From an uncultured Collinsella sp. (GTDB lineage Bacteria; Actinomycetota; Coriobacteriia; Coriobacteriales; Coriobacteriaceae), in the NCBI GenBank assembly GCA_902470835.1, contig CABRHR010000021.1, forward strand, positions 1 through 23,996: DNA of 23,996 nt, written 5' to 3'. Both the position numbers and the translations under genes were made by a program. Every line of letters starts with the position of its first letter. Position 1 is the stretch's first letter. Shown piece after piece: positions 1 through 7,416 of the stretch. The notes beneath the pieces were generated by a model. The model was not told the DNA's origin. It saw only the letters and a program-made list of their open reading frames with translations, and did not search any database.

Positions 1-46
1 TACACTATCCTCTTCGTCGGCAGCGTCAGATGTGTATAAGAGACAG
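1..46 (+). other. Untrimmed Illumina Nextera adapter (technical artefact)
   Basis: Positions 1-5 (TACAC) match the end of the P5 primer, 6-13 (TATCCTCT) match the standard Nextera i5 index 503, and 14-46 match the whole 33-base Nextera read-1 adapter, with the 19-base Tn5 mosaic end at 28-46. The order P5, index, adapter is exactly that of a library molecule. These bases are therefore not part of the genome, and true sequence starts at about 47. Any reading frame that begins here (for example one reading M-Y-K-R-Q from a GTG at 32) is spurious at its N-terminus. Confidence 0.97.
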
Positions 47-112
47 CTGATACGGTCGGCATCGACAGCCAAAACCGACAGAAGTTTTGGCCCCAGAAGC
101 AGGGAGGTTCCC

Positions 113-409
113 ATGGCATATTACTGGCCCCAGTACGGCATCGCCATCGAAGTCGACGACGATCCCCATCTCCTGCCTTTCGACGAAGAGGCATTCCCCG
201 ATACGACGGTCTACCACGTTACCACCGATGTGATCTGCGACCCCGAGTCGTTCTCGGCGCTCGCCCACCACATCGCGCATATCCACGACATCGAGCTCCC
301 TCCCGACTTCGACGAGCTCGTCTACTCGCGCCGTCTGATGCTTCACATGCTCTTTGGAGCGGACCCGTCCACCTTTGCGCGCATCTATACCGCCAAGGAT
401 GCCGCATGA
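113..409 (+). CDS. Short protein resembling the C-terminal half of a DUF559/Vsr-like nuclease fold; possibly 5'-truncated
   Basis: The ATG at 113 has a fair ribosome binding site (AGGGAGG, 101-107) and gives 98 residues. The frame stays open upstream through the adapter to the edge, so this may instead be the tail of a longer protein cut by the contig end. The opening residues AYYWPQYGIAIEVDDDPH look like the central strand of DUF559/Vsr-type endonuclease-fold proteins (pattern Y-W-P-x-Y-x-hydrophobic-E-V-D), and the later VYHVTTDVICDPESFSALA resembles the following strand and helix. The Gly and active-site context usual in that family is not complete. The stop overlaps the next start by 4 bases (ATGA), which suggests translational coupling. 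The family link is an inference from motif shape only. Confidence 0.6.
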   Translation: MAYYWPQYGIAIEVDDDPHLLPFDEEAFPDTTVYHVTTDVICDPESFSALAHHIAHIHDIELPPDFDELVYSRRLMLHMLFGADPSTFARIYTAKDAA

Positions 410-915
410 GCGCGAAGAAGCCACCCCACTTTGCAGGCCTGGGGCATCGCAGGAAGCTCATCATTGCCTGTCTGGCCATCGTCTGTGCCCTTGTCGCCGT
501 AGGACTATACGCTTGGCAGTCGCAGCCCGTACCCGAGGCGGGCGCTTCGGTTACGACGGCCGAGGGCAAAACGCGCCAGGAAATCCAAAATGAGCTCGAC
601 GCCATCGTCCGCGACAACATGATGACGATTTCGGTCGCGCCGGTCGCTCAGCTGCAGGAGAACGGCAAGCTGCGCGTCAACGTGCAAAACGTCCAAGACA
701 ATAAATTTCCCCAGCGATTCCGCGTCATCCAAAACGACGAGACCATGTACGAATCCGGTGTGGTCGAGACCGGCAAGACAATCGAAACGTGCCCCGCCGG
801 CGACATCAAAGAAGGCGAGGCGTACATCGAGATCCAGGCACTCGATGCCAAGACCCTCGACAGCCACGGCAATCCGACACGTGTCAAGGTGCGGGTTGAG
901 CAAGCCGAGAACTAG
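406..915 (+). CDS. Membrane-anchored extracytoplasmic protein, unknown function
   Basis: This 169-residue protein has a positively charged N-terminus (residues 1-17, including HRRK), one hydrophobic segment at about 18-37, and a soluble part of about 130 residues rich in beta-type alternation. That topology fits a type II (N-in) membrane anchor, or a signal peptide without a clear cleavage site. There is no Cys lipobox and no sorting motif. The soluble region carries a V-x-N-V-Q-N-V-Q-D-N-K-F-P-Q-R-F-R-V-I stretch near residues 90-110 and ends in short charged strands. The start codon overlaps the previous stop (ATGA), and secreted and cell-wall-anchored proteins follow, so a role in the same surface structure is likely. 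I do not recognise the family. Confidence 0.8.
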   Translation: MSAKKPPHFAGLGHRRKLIIACLAIVCALVAVGLYAWQSQPVPEAGASVTTAEGKTRQEIQNELDAIVRDNMMTISVAPVAQLQENGKLRVNVQNVQDNKFPQRFRVIQNDETMYESGVVETGKTIETCPAGDIKEGEAYIEIQALDAKTLDSHGNPTRVKVRVEQAEN

Positions 916-1005
916 CTTTTCCGGCCGACGCGGCACCGCACGCAATTCACCAGCATTCGTCCAATCATCGCGGGGACGGCCCGCGGCGAATAGAAAGGAA
1001 CGACC

Positions 1006-1605
1006 ATGGACATCACCAGGAACATGAACGGAGCCAGAGCGCTCGTCGTGGGCGCAGGGCTCGCGCTCGCGCTCGCAATGGGCGCTGCCCCGACGCCAGC
1101 TATGGCGGCCGGGCGCGTTGGAACCACGAAGGTAATGGTCAAGACCGAGATCGACAACATCAAGTTCAACGCACCGACGGTTATTCCCTTCGTCGCCCAA
1201 GCCGACGGCACGCTTCAGGGTCCCTCAGAAGACGCGATCACCATCGACAATCTTTCGGCCTACGGCATCCATGTCACCAACATGAAGATCGACGCCATGA
1301 ACACCTGGACCATTGCCGCCGACGCCAAGGCCGGAACCGCGCAGAACTCCATCGACTTTAAGGTCGGCCCCGACGGCGCACTCCAGAACGCCAGCGCCGC
1401 AACGCAGGGGACGGGCCTCGATCTTTCCAAGAATGCAGCCTTCGACATGGGCTACCAGGGCATTGCCGGCGGCACGGACAAAATTAAGCTCAAGACAAGC
1501 GGAAACGTCGCCCGCGTCACGCGCGACATCTTCCACGTAACCGGCGAAGGCGATCAGGTTGCAACGATCACCTGGACGGTCGAGCCCGGTGCGCACACGG
1601 CATAA
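1006..1605 (+). CDS. Secreted beta-rich surface protein
   Basis: This 199-residue protein has a clear Sec signal peptide: basic start, hydrophobic core at about 11-28 and a PAMAA cleavage region at 31-35. AAAGGA at 994-999 is the ribosome binding site. The mature part has many short alternating hydrophobic segments, no Cys, and stretches such as IKFNAPTVIPFVAQADGTL and ITIDNLSAYGIHVTNMKID, as expected for an extracellular beta-sandwich domain of the WxL- or TasA-like sort. The end (ATITWTVEPG) is a final strand with no transmembrane segment or sorting signal, so it would have to be held by a partner. The next gene encodes a sortase substrate and overlaps this one by 17 bases, which makes that small protein the obvious candidate partner. 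The exact family is not recognised. Confidence 0.85.
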   Translation: MDITRNMNGARALVVGAGLALALAMGAAPTPAMAAGRVGTTKVMVKTEIDNIKFNAPTVIPFVAQADGTLQGPSEDAITIDNLSAYGIHVTNMKIDAMNTWTIAADAKAGTAQNSIDFKVGPDGALQNASAATQGTGLDLSKNAAFDMGYQGIAGGTDKIKLKTSGNVARVTRDIFHVTGEGDQVATITWTVEPGAHTA

Positions 1606-1870
1606 GGCCGTTGCCCTGGCCGCCGCCATCGGCATCTTGGCGTTTGGCCCAGCCATGGCCTTTGCCCAGCAAGAACAGGCGCAGGCCGCCACGCAAGTGA
1701 CGGTCGACCTCTCGGGGCTCGACCGCGGCGACCGCCAGGAACCATTGGCGCAGACAGGCGATGGACGATGGCTCTTGGCAGCAGGCGCCACAGCAGCAGG
1801 CGCGGGAACCGCCGGCCTCGGCCTGCACATCAAACGCAGCCAGAAACAAAACACGGACAGGCCGCACTAA
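1589..1870 (+). CDS. Very small LAQTG sortase-anchored surface protein
   Basis: Starting at the GTG at 1589 (inside the end of the previous gene), the product is 93 residues: basic N-terminus, hydrophobic signal sequence to about residue 26 (FGPAMAFA, then QQEQ), a short mature stretch, then the sorting signal LAQTG at 53-57, a hydrophobic segment at about 61-80 and a basic tail (KRSQK). This is the full architecture of a sortase A-type substrate with the LAXTG variant motif. After signal peptidase and sortase cleavage only about 30 residues would remain on the wall, including a strand-like TQVTVDLSGL. An upstream TTG at 1559 is possible but would put extra residues ahead of the basic signal-peptide start, so 1589 is preferred. 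No sortase gene is in the window. Confidence 0.8.
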   Translation: MRTRHKAVALAAAIGILAFGPAMAFAQQEQAQAATQVTVDLSGLDRGDRQEPLAQTGDGRWLLAAGATAAGAGTAGLGLHIKRSQKQNTDRPH

Positions 1871-1888
1871 ATTAGCTAAGGAGACCCC

Positions 1889-3319
1889 ATGGCATCGAAG
1901 AACCTTTTGCCCGTCGTCGCACTCTGCGGCGCGCTCGCAACCGGAACGCCTGTCGCCGCTTGGGCGACTCCCGTCATGGCAGACTCCTTACCAGCAGCCC
2001 TAAGCTCCGCATCAAATCCGTCGAGCGCCATTGCGTGCAAGCGTTTTTCGATCGCACAGGCTGCAATCTCAACCTCGGGATGCCTTCGTCGTAATACGGA
2101 CGGTTCGATAGTCGTGGATATCAATCGTTCGAACAAGGCAAACGGCTCCCAGGCGGGGTACGCCGTCTGCACGTGGCGCTCGGTTGTGCTCGACGCAGAT
2201 GGCGATCCATGCAATTTAGAGCTGCGCATCGACATCGCTTCGGTCGATGACTCGGCGAACGGAGCGAAGGTCGCCTTCGACGGTGCGTTTTTCGAGAAAG
2301 GAGGCGGTATATGTCTGGGCTGCGCCGCCGCGAATGCAGACGACACGCAGCCCACCCTCTCATTCACGGCATCGTTGCGGCTGACCAAAGCCGGCACCGA
2401 TGCCATCGCGGCGGGAGAAGCGTCCCTGCTGTTCTACGCCGTCAGCGCCAAAGACACAGACGCTCATTTCGAGAAGCCAGCCGGATCTCTCAGCCTTACG
2501 CGCGGGACGGAGGCAGGCCCTATTGAGATCGATGCCCACGCGCAATGCAGGCAACGCATTCTTGCCGACCCGGCGCTTCTCGAAATGGAGTGGAACGGAT
2601 CCGGAGCCATCGGAATTCTCCCCTCCGCGCTTGACGCCAAGACGCTCCCCTCAAACGACGAACCCATCAACGCAACCATACAAGAAGAGAGCGCGGATAA
2701 AGAAGCAAGTGCGGGCGACACGCCGTCGCCGACAAACAGCGTCCCAGCTTCTTTCGAAGCACCGGATGAGCCCGCTACCGATCCAAACGATCCCGGGCTC
2801 GCGGACAGTCTGGGGCTTGCTGATCCTCAAGAGATCGATGAAGGTAACTGCTGCGTGCTTGCCGCGCTCGACCACACAGAGGTCATCGACGCTGCGAACA
2901 TCGAAGTTGCCGCCGCCAATCGGCCCGTCCGCAAGTCGGCTATCATCGCATTTCCCGAATCCATCGAAGTCGTCTTTTTGCCATCGGGCGAGGTCGTGGC
3001 CCCAACACTGCTCACCTTGTTGGGCGCCAAGAATACTCGAAACGAAATTAAAAAGGTCACGGTTGTCGACCCCGCAACCACCGCCAAGCTGCGTCTATAC
3101 GCCGTTGCTCCAGACGGAGGCAAGACCTTGGAATTCGATGGCGACACCCTCCTAGCCTGGCGACGTCTGGACATTATGGAAGACGTCTCGTACCAGATCG
3201 AACTCGAAGGGTTTGATCGTGCCCGCGATGCCAATATCATCGCCGCGGCTATTGAATCCCCGCAGCGGCTTATGACACTGCGCTTTGAATACTATCCCTA
3301 TGTCCCGACAACCACCTGA
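1889..3319 (+). CDS. Large secreted protein with C-terminal beta-rich domain
   Basis: This 476-residue protein has a signal peptide (hydrophobic core at about 6-24, AxA-type sites AWA at 24-26 and VMA at 29-31). AAGGAG at 1878-1883 is the ribosome binding site. The N-terminal mature region (about 32-220) holds several Cys residues and strand-like stretches. Residues of roughly 250-310 are low-complexity, acidic, Pro/Ser/Asp-rich and probably a linker. The last 160 residues are again beta-rich and contain FPESIEVVFLPSGEVVAPT, which resembles the spacing of the 1006-1605 protein around its APTVIPFVAQADGTLQGP segment. There is no sorting signal or transmembrane tail. It is the last gene of the surface operon. 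It could be an adhesin or a fibre subunit, but function is unknown. Confidence 0.85.
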   Translation: MASKNLLPVVALCGALATGTPVAAWATPVMADSLPAALSSASNPSSAIACKRFSIAQAAISTSGCLRRNTDGSIVVDINRSNKANGSQAGYAVCTWRSVVLDADGDPCNLELRIDIASVDDSANGAKVAFDGAFFEKGGGICLGCAAANADDTQPTLSFTASLRLTKAGTDAIAAGEASLLFYAVSAKDTDAHFEKPAGSLSLTRGTEAGPIEIDAHAQCRQRILADPALLEMEWNGSGAIGILPSALDAKTLPSNDEPINATIQEESADKEASAGDTPSPTNSVPASFEAPDEPATDPNDPGLADSLGLADPQEIDEGNCCVLAALDHTEVIDAANIEVAAANRPVRKSAIIAFPESIEVVFLPSGEVVAPTLLTLLGAKNTRNEIKKVTVVDPATTAKLRLYAVAPDGGKTLEFDGDTLLAWRRLDIMEDVSYQIELEGFDRARDANIIAAAIESPQRLMTLRFEYYPYVPTTT

Positions 3320-3342
3320 GGCTTAAATGCTGCACATCATTC

Positions 3343-3368
3343 CTAATACCACTTATATAACGTATTAG
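3343..3368. promoter_or_regulatory. Inverted repeat CTAATAC-N12-GTATTAG, possible operator
   Basis: There is a perfect 7-base dyad (3343-3349 and 3362-3368) with an AT-rich 12-base centre, just upstream of the DUF554 gene and its predicted promoter. The spacing of about 19 bases centre to centre would place both half-sites on one face of the helix. No T-tract follows, so it is a poor terminator. An operator is the simpler reading, with no regulator assigned. Confidence 0.35.
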
Positions 3369-3398
3369 ATGGGTTGCGATGTGCCTCGCATTTCGTTC

Positions 3399-3407
3399 TG
3401 CTACGAT
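3399..3407 (+). promoter_or_regulatory. Extended -10 element TGCTACGAT
   Basis: A TGN-type extended -10 box lies 31 bases before the DUF554 start codon, without a good -35. The same core (TGCTATGAT) occurs in front of the 4243 gene, which supports the reading. Position and pattern only. Confidence 0.4.
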
Positions 3408-3437
3408 TGCCACGTTGGCATCAATACAGGAGGACTC

Positions 3438-4154
3438 ATGCCGGGCTTGGGAACAATCATCAACGTTGTGCTTTTAGTTGCGGGCGGTCTTTTAGGATTA
3501 GCGGGCGGCCGCTTCATTACACCGCGCATCCAAGACACGCTCATGAAAGCATCGGGGCTGTGCGTCCTGTTTATCGGCCTGGGCGGCACCATGCAAAAGA
3601 TGCTCATCATCGATGGAAAGGCGCTAGCGACCACCGGTACCACCATGCTCATCGTCTCATTTGCGCTCGGTTCGCTCATCGGCGAGGCCGTCAACTTGGA
3701 AGCTGCCATCGAGAACCTTGGCGAATGGCTCAAGCGCAAAACCGGCAGCGAGGGCGATAACGAGTTCACCAACGCTTTTGTCTCGACATCGCTGACCGTC
3801 TGCATCGGTGCCATGGCTATCGTGGGATCAATCCAAGACGGTCTGCTCGGCGACTGGTCCACGCTCGCCCTCAAGGGCGCGCTGGACTGCATCATCGTTT
3901 GCACCATGACGGCCTCGCTCGGACGCGGCTGCATCTTCTCGGCCCTGCCCGTCGCCGTGTTCCAGGGAACGATTACGCTGTTTGCCGGCGCGCTCTCCCC
4001 CATCATGACCACCGCCGCCCTCGACAGCCTATCGCTCGTGGGCTCTATGCTCATCTTCTGCGTCGGCGTCAATCTCATCCGTCCCCAGACCTTCCGCACG
4101 GCCAATATGCTCCCCTCCGTTGTCATAGCCGTCATCTACGCCCTCCTGTTCTAA
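3438..4154 (+). CDS. DUF554 family membrane protein (YqgA/YdfK-like)
   Basis: The ATG at 3438 has a strong CAGGAGG ribosome binding site at 3427-3433; the frame opens earlier at 3369 but without such a site. The 238-residue product begins with a first membrane segment (TIINVVLLVAGGLLGLAGG) followed by the I-x-D-T-L-M-K-A-S-G-L-C-V-L-F-I-G-L-G-G-T stretch typical of DUF554 proteins. About six or seven hydrophobic segments cover the chain, and TSLTVCIGAMAIVGSIQDG in the middle is also a family hallmark. Length matches the usual 220-240. DUF554 proteins are inner membrane proteins of uncertain role, possibly transporters. The gene appears to stand alone with its own promoter. Confidence 0.93.
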   Translation: MPGLGTIINVVLLVAGGLLGLAGGRFITPRIQDTLMKASGLCVLFIGLGGTMQKMLIIDGKALATTGTTMLIVSFALGSLIGEAVNLEAAIENLGEWLKRKTGSEGDNEFTNAFVSTSLTVCIGAMAIVGSIQDGLLGDWSTLALKGALDCIIVCTMTASLGRGCIFSALPVAVFQGTITLFAGALSPIMTTAALDSLSLVGSMLIFCVGVNLIRPQTFRTANMLPSVVIAVIYALLF

Positions 4155-4196
4155 ATCTATCTACATAGCGGTATCTCGAACACCTGTTTGATGCTG

Positions 4197-4205
4197 TGCT
4201 ATGAT
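4197..4205 (+). promoter_or_regulatory. Extended -10 element TGCTATGAT, probable promoter of the TerB-ATPase operon
   Basis: TGC plus TATGAT lies 38 bases upstream of the GTG at 4243, with AGGAGAGGAG as ribosome binding site in between (about 4228-4237). No convincing -35 box is present, as is common for extended -10 promoters. Confidence 0.45.
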
Positions 4206-4242
4206 ATGAGGTCACCGAAGCTGCGTTAGGAGAGGAGAAGCG

Positions 4243-6003
4243 GTGGCCGACCAGGACATCAAGATGCTCATCGAGCGCATTATGGCCGAGGCCCGGACCC
4301 ATCAGTCCGCCCGTTTCTCACATGAAGTCTACGCAGACGAGCCGATTCTCAAAACCGGTCGTCAGATGCAGAACTTCCTTCCCGACCAGTACCGCAAGAT
4401 GCGCGAGATATCGCGCTGGCAGGATGACCCCAAAGGCGGTGCGGGACGCTGGCTTTCGGAAGCCGAACTTTTCTACCGCCAAGGCCAGCTGATGGCTGAC
4501 TTTGAGGACGATTGCCCCTATAACGGTACGTTCAAGTCGTACTTCCCAACCTACAACGCCATGAGCGATCGCCAGCTGCGCGGGTACTTTACCTGGCGCG
4601 CACGGGTACGCCGCGGAACCGTCGAGGAAACGTCTACGTCCTTTGCCTTTCTGTATCTCTATGAGCTGATTTGCGGCATTGGCGTAGATAATCCGCTCGA
4701 TGGTTTTAACAAGATCAAGGCTTTTTGGGATGTCTATCGCGCCTTCGAGCCCGGCATCGACCGGTTTGCGCGCGTGTGGCTGCAGGATTACGCCGTGTTC
4801 CACGGGCTCGACCCCAAGTTGCTTCGTGACTCTAAAACCGTCATGTTCGATAACGCCCTTATCGAGCTGCGGCGCGCGGCACGAGACCTTGTACCGGCAC
4901 CGGCACCGTCCGGCCAGACCCCTAAGCGTCGCAAAACCTCCGAGCCCACGCTCCCCCTTCCGCCCGATGAGGTGCGCGAGGAGCGACTCATGGCCGCCAT
5001 CAACGCCCTCTCCACGTACAACCTAAGTAACTCGCGGCTCGACCGCAGCCACCACCGCGATCTGCGCCACGTGGCATGCGCCGTGTATGTCCGCATGGCG
5101 CGCTACTATGACACGCACCGAAAGACCGGCATCGTGGCGAGTTTATTTGGGGAGGAGACGGCCATGCCCTACACCATGTTTGCCTCTGCCGTATTCTTTG
5201 CGCCCGAGCGCCACGAGGACTGCGAATATCGCCTGGATCCTATCCATATCTACCGTTGCCAAAACGGCTTTTGGGAATGCATGCGTATCCACGGTAGTAG
5301 GCAAAAGAGCAGCAAGCTCGGTGAAATGATGCGCGCCTGCGACCAACGCCTGCGCCTGGCGCTGGACCCCGCCCATCCCCTTAAGGAAGAAAAGGTCCCC
5401 AAATATCTGGCCAAGATTATCGATGACGAGATTGTGGCATGGCTTTCGTGGGACGCCGCACACCAGCCCGTCAAGATCGATATCGATCTGAGTCAGCTGG
5501 GGCACATTCGGAGCGCCGCTGCGCAAACGCGCGAAGCGCTTTTGATCGATGAAGAGCGCGAGGACGGCGCACCTGTGGAAGCCGAGGCAGCGGACTCAGG
5601 GCAACCGGAAGCCGAGCCCGTAGCCGACGCGACGGTCGAGGCGGTCGCGGCACCCATTCGGCAGGACGAGGCCGACGAGCCGACCATATCCACCGAACAG
5701 TTTGGTGTCGTGGCACCGCTTCTCGCGCCAACGCCCGCGTTCGCAGCTGCTGCGCCCGCTGACGCCACGAGCGAACTCGCACCCGCCGCAAACGCCTATC
5801 TCCGCGCACTGCTCGAGCACAACGCAGTACAGGCGGAATCGGCGGTAGTGCAATCGGGGCAGAGCGAGGACATGCTCGTCGATACCATCAACGAGGCGCT
5901 CTTTGACCTGGTAGGTGACACCGTAATTGAATTTGGCGCGGCAGGACCGCAAATTATCCAGGACTACGAAGCAGACGTGAGAGGATACCTAGACCATGAG
6001 TGA
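4243..6003 (+). CDS. TerB_N / TerB_C domain protein
   Basis: This 586-residue cytoplasmic protein starts at GTG behind a strong Shine-Dalgarno. Residues of about 45-260 match the TerB_N domain: the QLRGYFTWRARVRRG segment (111-125), then T-S-F-A-F-L-Y-L-Y-E-L-I-C-G-I-G (132-147), are characteristic. A middle region of about 270-430 is helical. About 435-530 is a low-complexity Ala/Glu/Pro linker. The final 43 residues (LVDTINEALFDLVGDTVIEF onward) resemble the end of TerB_C. TerB_N/TerB_C proteins are known from Ter-type stress systems and are often encoded next to P-loop ATPases and helicases, as here. No nuclease motif is visible. The stop overlaps the next gene by 8 bases, so the two are certainly co-expressed. 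The domain call is secure; the molecular role is unknown. Confidence 0.88.
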   Translation: MADQDIKMLIERIMAEARTHQSARFSHEVYADEPILKTGRQMQNFLPDQYRKMREISRWQDDPKGGAGRWLSEAELFYRQGQLMADFEDDCPYNGTFKSYFPTYNAMSDRQLRGYFTWRARVRRGTVEETSTSFAFLYLYELICGIGVDNPLDGFNKIKAFWDVYRAFEPGIDRFARVWLQDYAVFHGLDPKLLRDSKTVMFDNALIELRRAARDLVPAPAPSGQTPKRRKTSEPTLPLPPDEVREERLMAAINALSTYNLSNSRLDRSHHRDLRHVACAVYVRMARYYDTHRKTGIVASLFGEETAMPYTMFASAVFFAPERHEDCEYRLDPIHIYRCQNGFWECMRIHGSRQKSSKLGEMMRACDQRLRLALDPAHPLKEEKVPKYLAKIIDDEIVAWLSWDAAHQPVKIDIDLSQLGHIRSAAAQTREALLIDEEREDGAPVEAEAADSGQPEAEPVADATVEAVAAPIRQDEADEPTISTEQFGVVAPLLAPTPAFAAAAPADATSELAPAANAYLRALLEHNAVQAESAVVQSGQSEDMLVDTINEALFDLVGDTVIEFGAAGPQIIQDYEADVRGYLDHE

Positions 6004-7300
6004 TACCGCACCCGCAGCACCCCGCGTGCCCAAGCGCGTCGCCGCCGTCATTCTCAACTCGCTCAAGGGCGGCGTGGTCCCGCGCATCGGCCTTCCTTAC
6101 ATCACCGTAGGGCGCGAGGTCGAGATCCGCGCCCTGCTCACCGATCTGAGTCTCATCGCCGACGGTGGCGCGAGCTTCCGCTTTCTGGTCGGTCGTTACG
6201 GCGCCGGCAAGAGCTTTTTGCTCCAGACCATCCGCACACACGCCATGGGCGAGGGATTCGTCGTCGCTGATGCCGACTTGTCGCCCGAGCGCCGCCTGCA
6301 GGGCGGTCAAGGACAGGGCCTTGCCACCTACCGCGAGCTCATCCGCAATATATCGACCAAGACGCGCCCCGAGGGCGGTGCGCTCAACCTTATTCTGGAT
6401 CGCTGGGTCGCCTCGTGTGCCGACGTCGACGAGTCGGTCGTCAATACCCAACTGGCCCCGCTCGAGGAGATGGTCCACGGCTTTGACTTCACCCGCATGC
6501 TCCGCCGCTATCGCACGGCCGTATCCGAGGGCGACGAAGAGGCCATGAGCCGCGTGACCAAATGGATTCGCGGCGAGTACCGCACCAAGAGCGAGGCACG
6601 CGCCGAGCTGGGCTCCTCGACCATCATCAGCGATGACGACTGGTACGACTACGTCAAACTCATTGCACGCTTTTTGGTCTGCAGCGGATACAAGGGCATG
6701 CTGGTGCTCATCGACGAACTCGTGAATCTGTACAAGATTCCCAACGCGATCACGCGCCAATACAACTACGAGAAGATCCTGACTATGTACAACGACACGC
6801 TCCAGGGCAAGGCGCAGTACCTGGGCATGATCATGGGCGGCACTCCAACCTCCATCGAAGACCGCCGCCGCGGCGTGTTCTCCTACGAGGCTCTGCGCAG
6901 CCGACTCGCTCACGGTCGCTTTGCGCGCGAGGACCTTAAGGACATGCTCGCGCCCATCATCCGTCTGCAGCCACTCACCTACGAGGAGTTGCTGGTGCTC
7001 ATCGAAAAACTCATGCAAATTCACGCCGGTTACTTTGGCTGGACGCCCACGCTTACCGAGAACGACTTGGTGGACTTCCTCAAGATCGAGTTCGGTCGTG
7101 TGGGAGCCGACACGCATCTGACGCCGCGCGAGGTCATTCGCGACTTTATCGAGCTGCTCGACATCCTATGCCAAAACCCCGACGCCAACGTGGCCGAGCT
7201 ACTGCAAAGCGTCGGCGGCGACGCGATGGCGCCGGCAACCGCAACAGGCGACACCGATACCGCAGGCGGCGACCGCAACTTCGCCGAATTCACCATCTAA
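5996..7300 (+). CDS. P-loop ATPase of the BREX BrxD / DUF2791 type
   Basis: This 434-residue protein has its ATG overlapping the TerB gene's end by 8 bases. Walker A is GRYGAGKS at 66-73 and Walker B is LVLIDE at 236-241, followed by LVNLYKIPN. The N-terminal LKGGVVPRIGLPYITVGRE and the R-F-L-V-G-R-Y-G-A-G-K-S context are typical of the BREX-associated ATP-binding family (BrxD, DUF2791). The C-terminal third (from about 300: LAHGRFAREDLKDM, then PLTYEELLVLIEKL and LTPREVIRDFIELLDI) resembles the lid and helical part of AAA-like ATPases. It probably couples ATP hydrolysis to loading or regulating the helicase encoded next. No other BREX genes (pglZ, pglX, brxC) are in the window, so it should not be called a BREX system. 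Confidence 0.88.
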   Translation: MSDTAPAAPRVPKRVAAVILNSLKGGVVPRIGLPYITVGREVEIRALLTDLSLIADGGASFRFLVGRYGAGKSFLLQTIRTHAMGEGFVVADADLSPERRLQGGQGQGLATYRELIRNISTKTRPEGGALNLILDRWVASCADVDESVVNTQLAPLEEMVHGFDFTRMLRRYRTAVSEGDEEAMSRVTKWIRGEYRTKSEARAELGSSTIISDDDWYDYVKLIARFLVCSGYKGMLVLIDELVNLYKIPNAITRQYNYEKILTMYNDTLQGKAQYLGMIMGGTPTSIEDRRRGVFSYEALRSRLAHGRFAREDLKDMLAPIIRLQPLTYEELLVLIEKLMQIHAGYFGWTPTLTENDLVDFLKIEFGRVGADTHLTPREVIRDFIELLDILCQNPDANVAELLQSVGGDAMAPATATGDTDTAGGDRNFAEFTI

Positions 7301-7338
7301 CCTGCCAAAAAGGGACAGGTTTATTTTGGCAGGTTTTA
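7299..7338. terminator. Strong palindrome with T-run between ATPase and helicase genes (terminator and/or REP-like element)
   Basis: AACCTGCCAAAA (7299-7310) pairs perfectly with TTTTGGCAGGTT (7324-7335) around a 13-base loop containing GGGACAGGTTTA, and is followed by TTAT. The 12-base stem with A-run on one side and T-run on the other fits a bidirectional intrinsic terminator. The GGGACAGGTTTATTTT core also resembles palindromes linked to REP-associated tyrosine transposases in other bacteria, so it may be a mobile palindrome that landed here. It starts inside the ATPase stop codon. Confidence 0.7.
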
Positions 7339-7416
7339 TCTGGGCAAACGTTGAGGCAGTAATGCAGCAAGTCACTGCCCACCGCGTTGAGAGATTCGCT
7401 TTTGAAAGGAGGCCCC

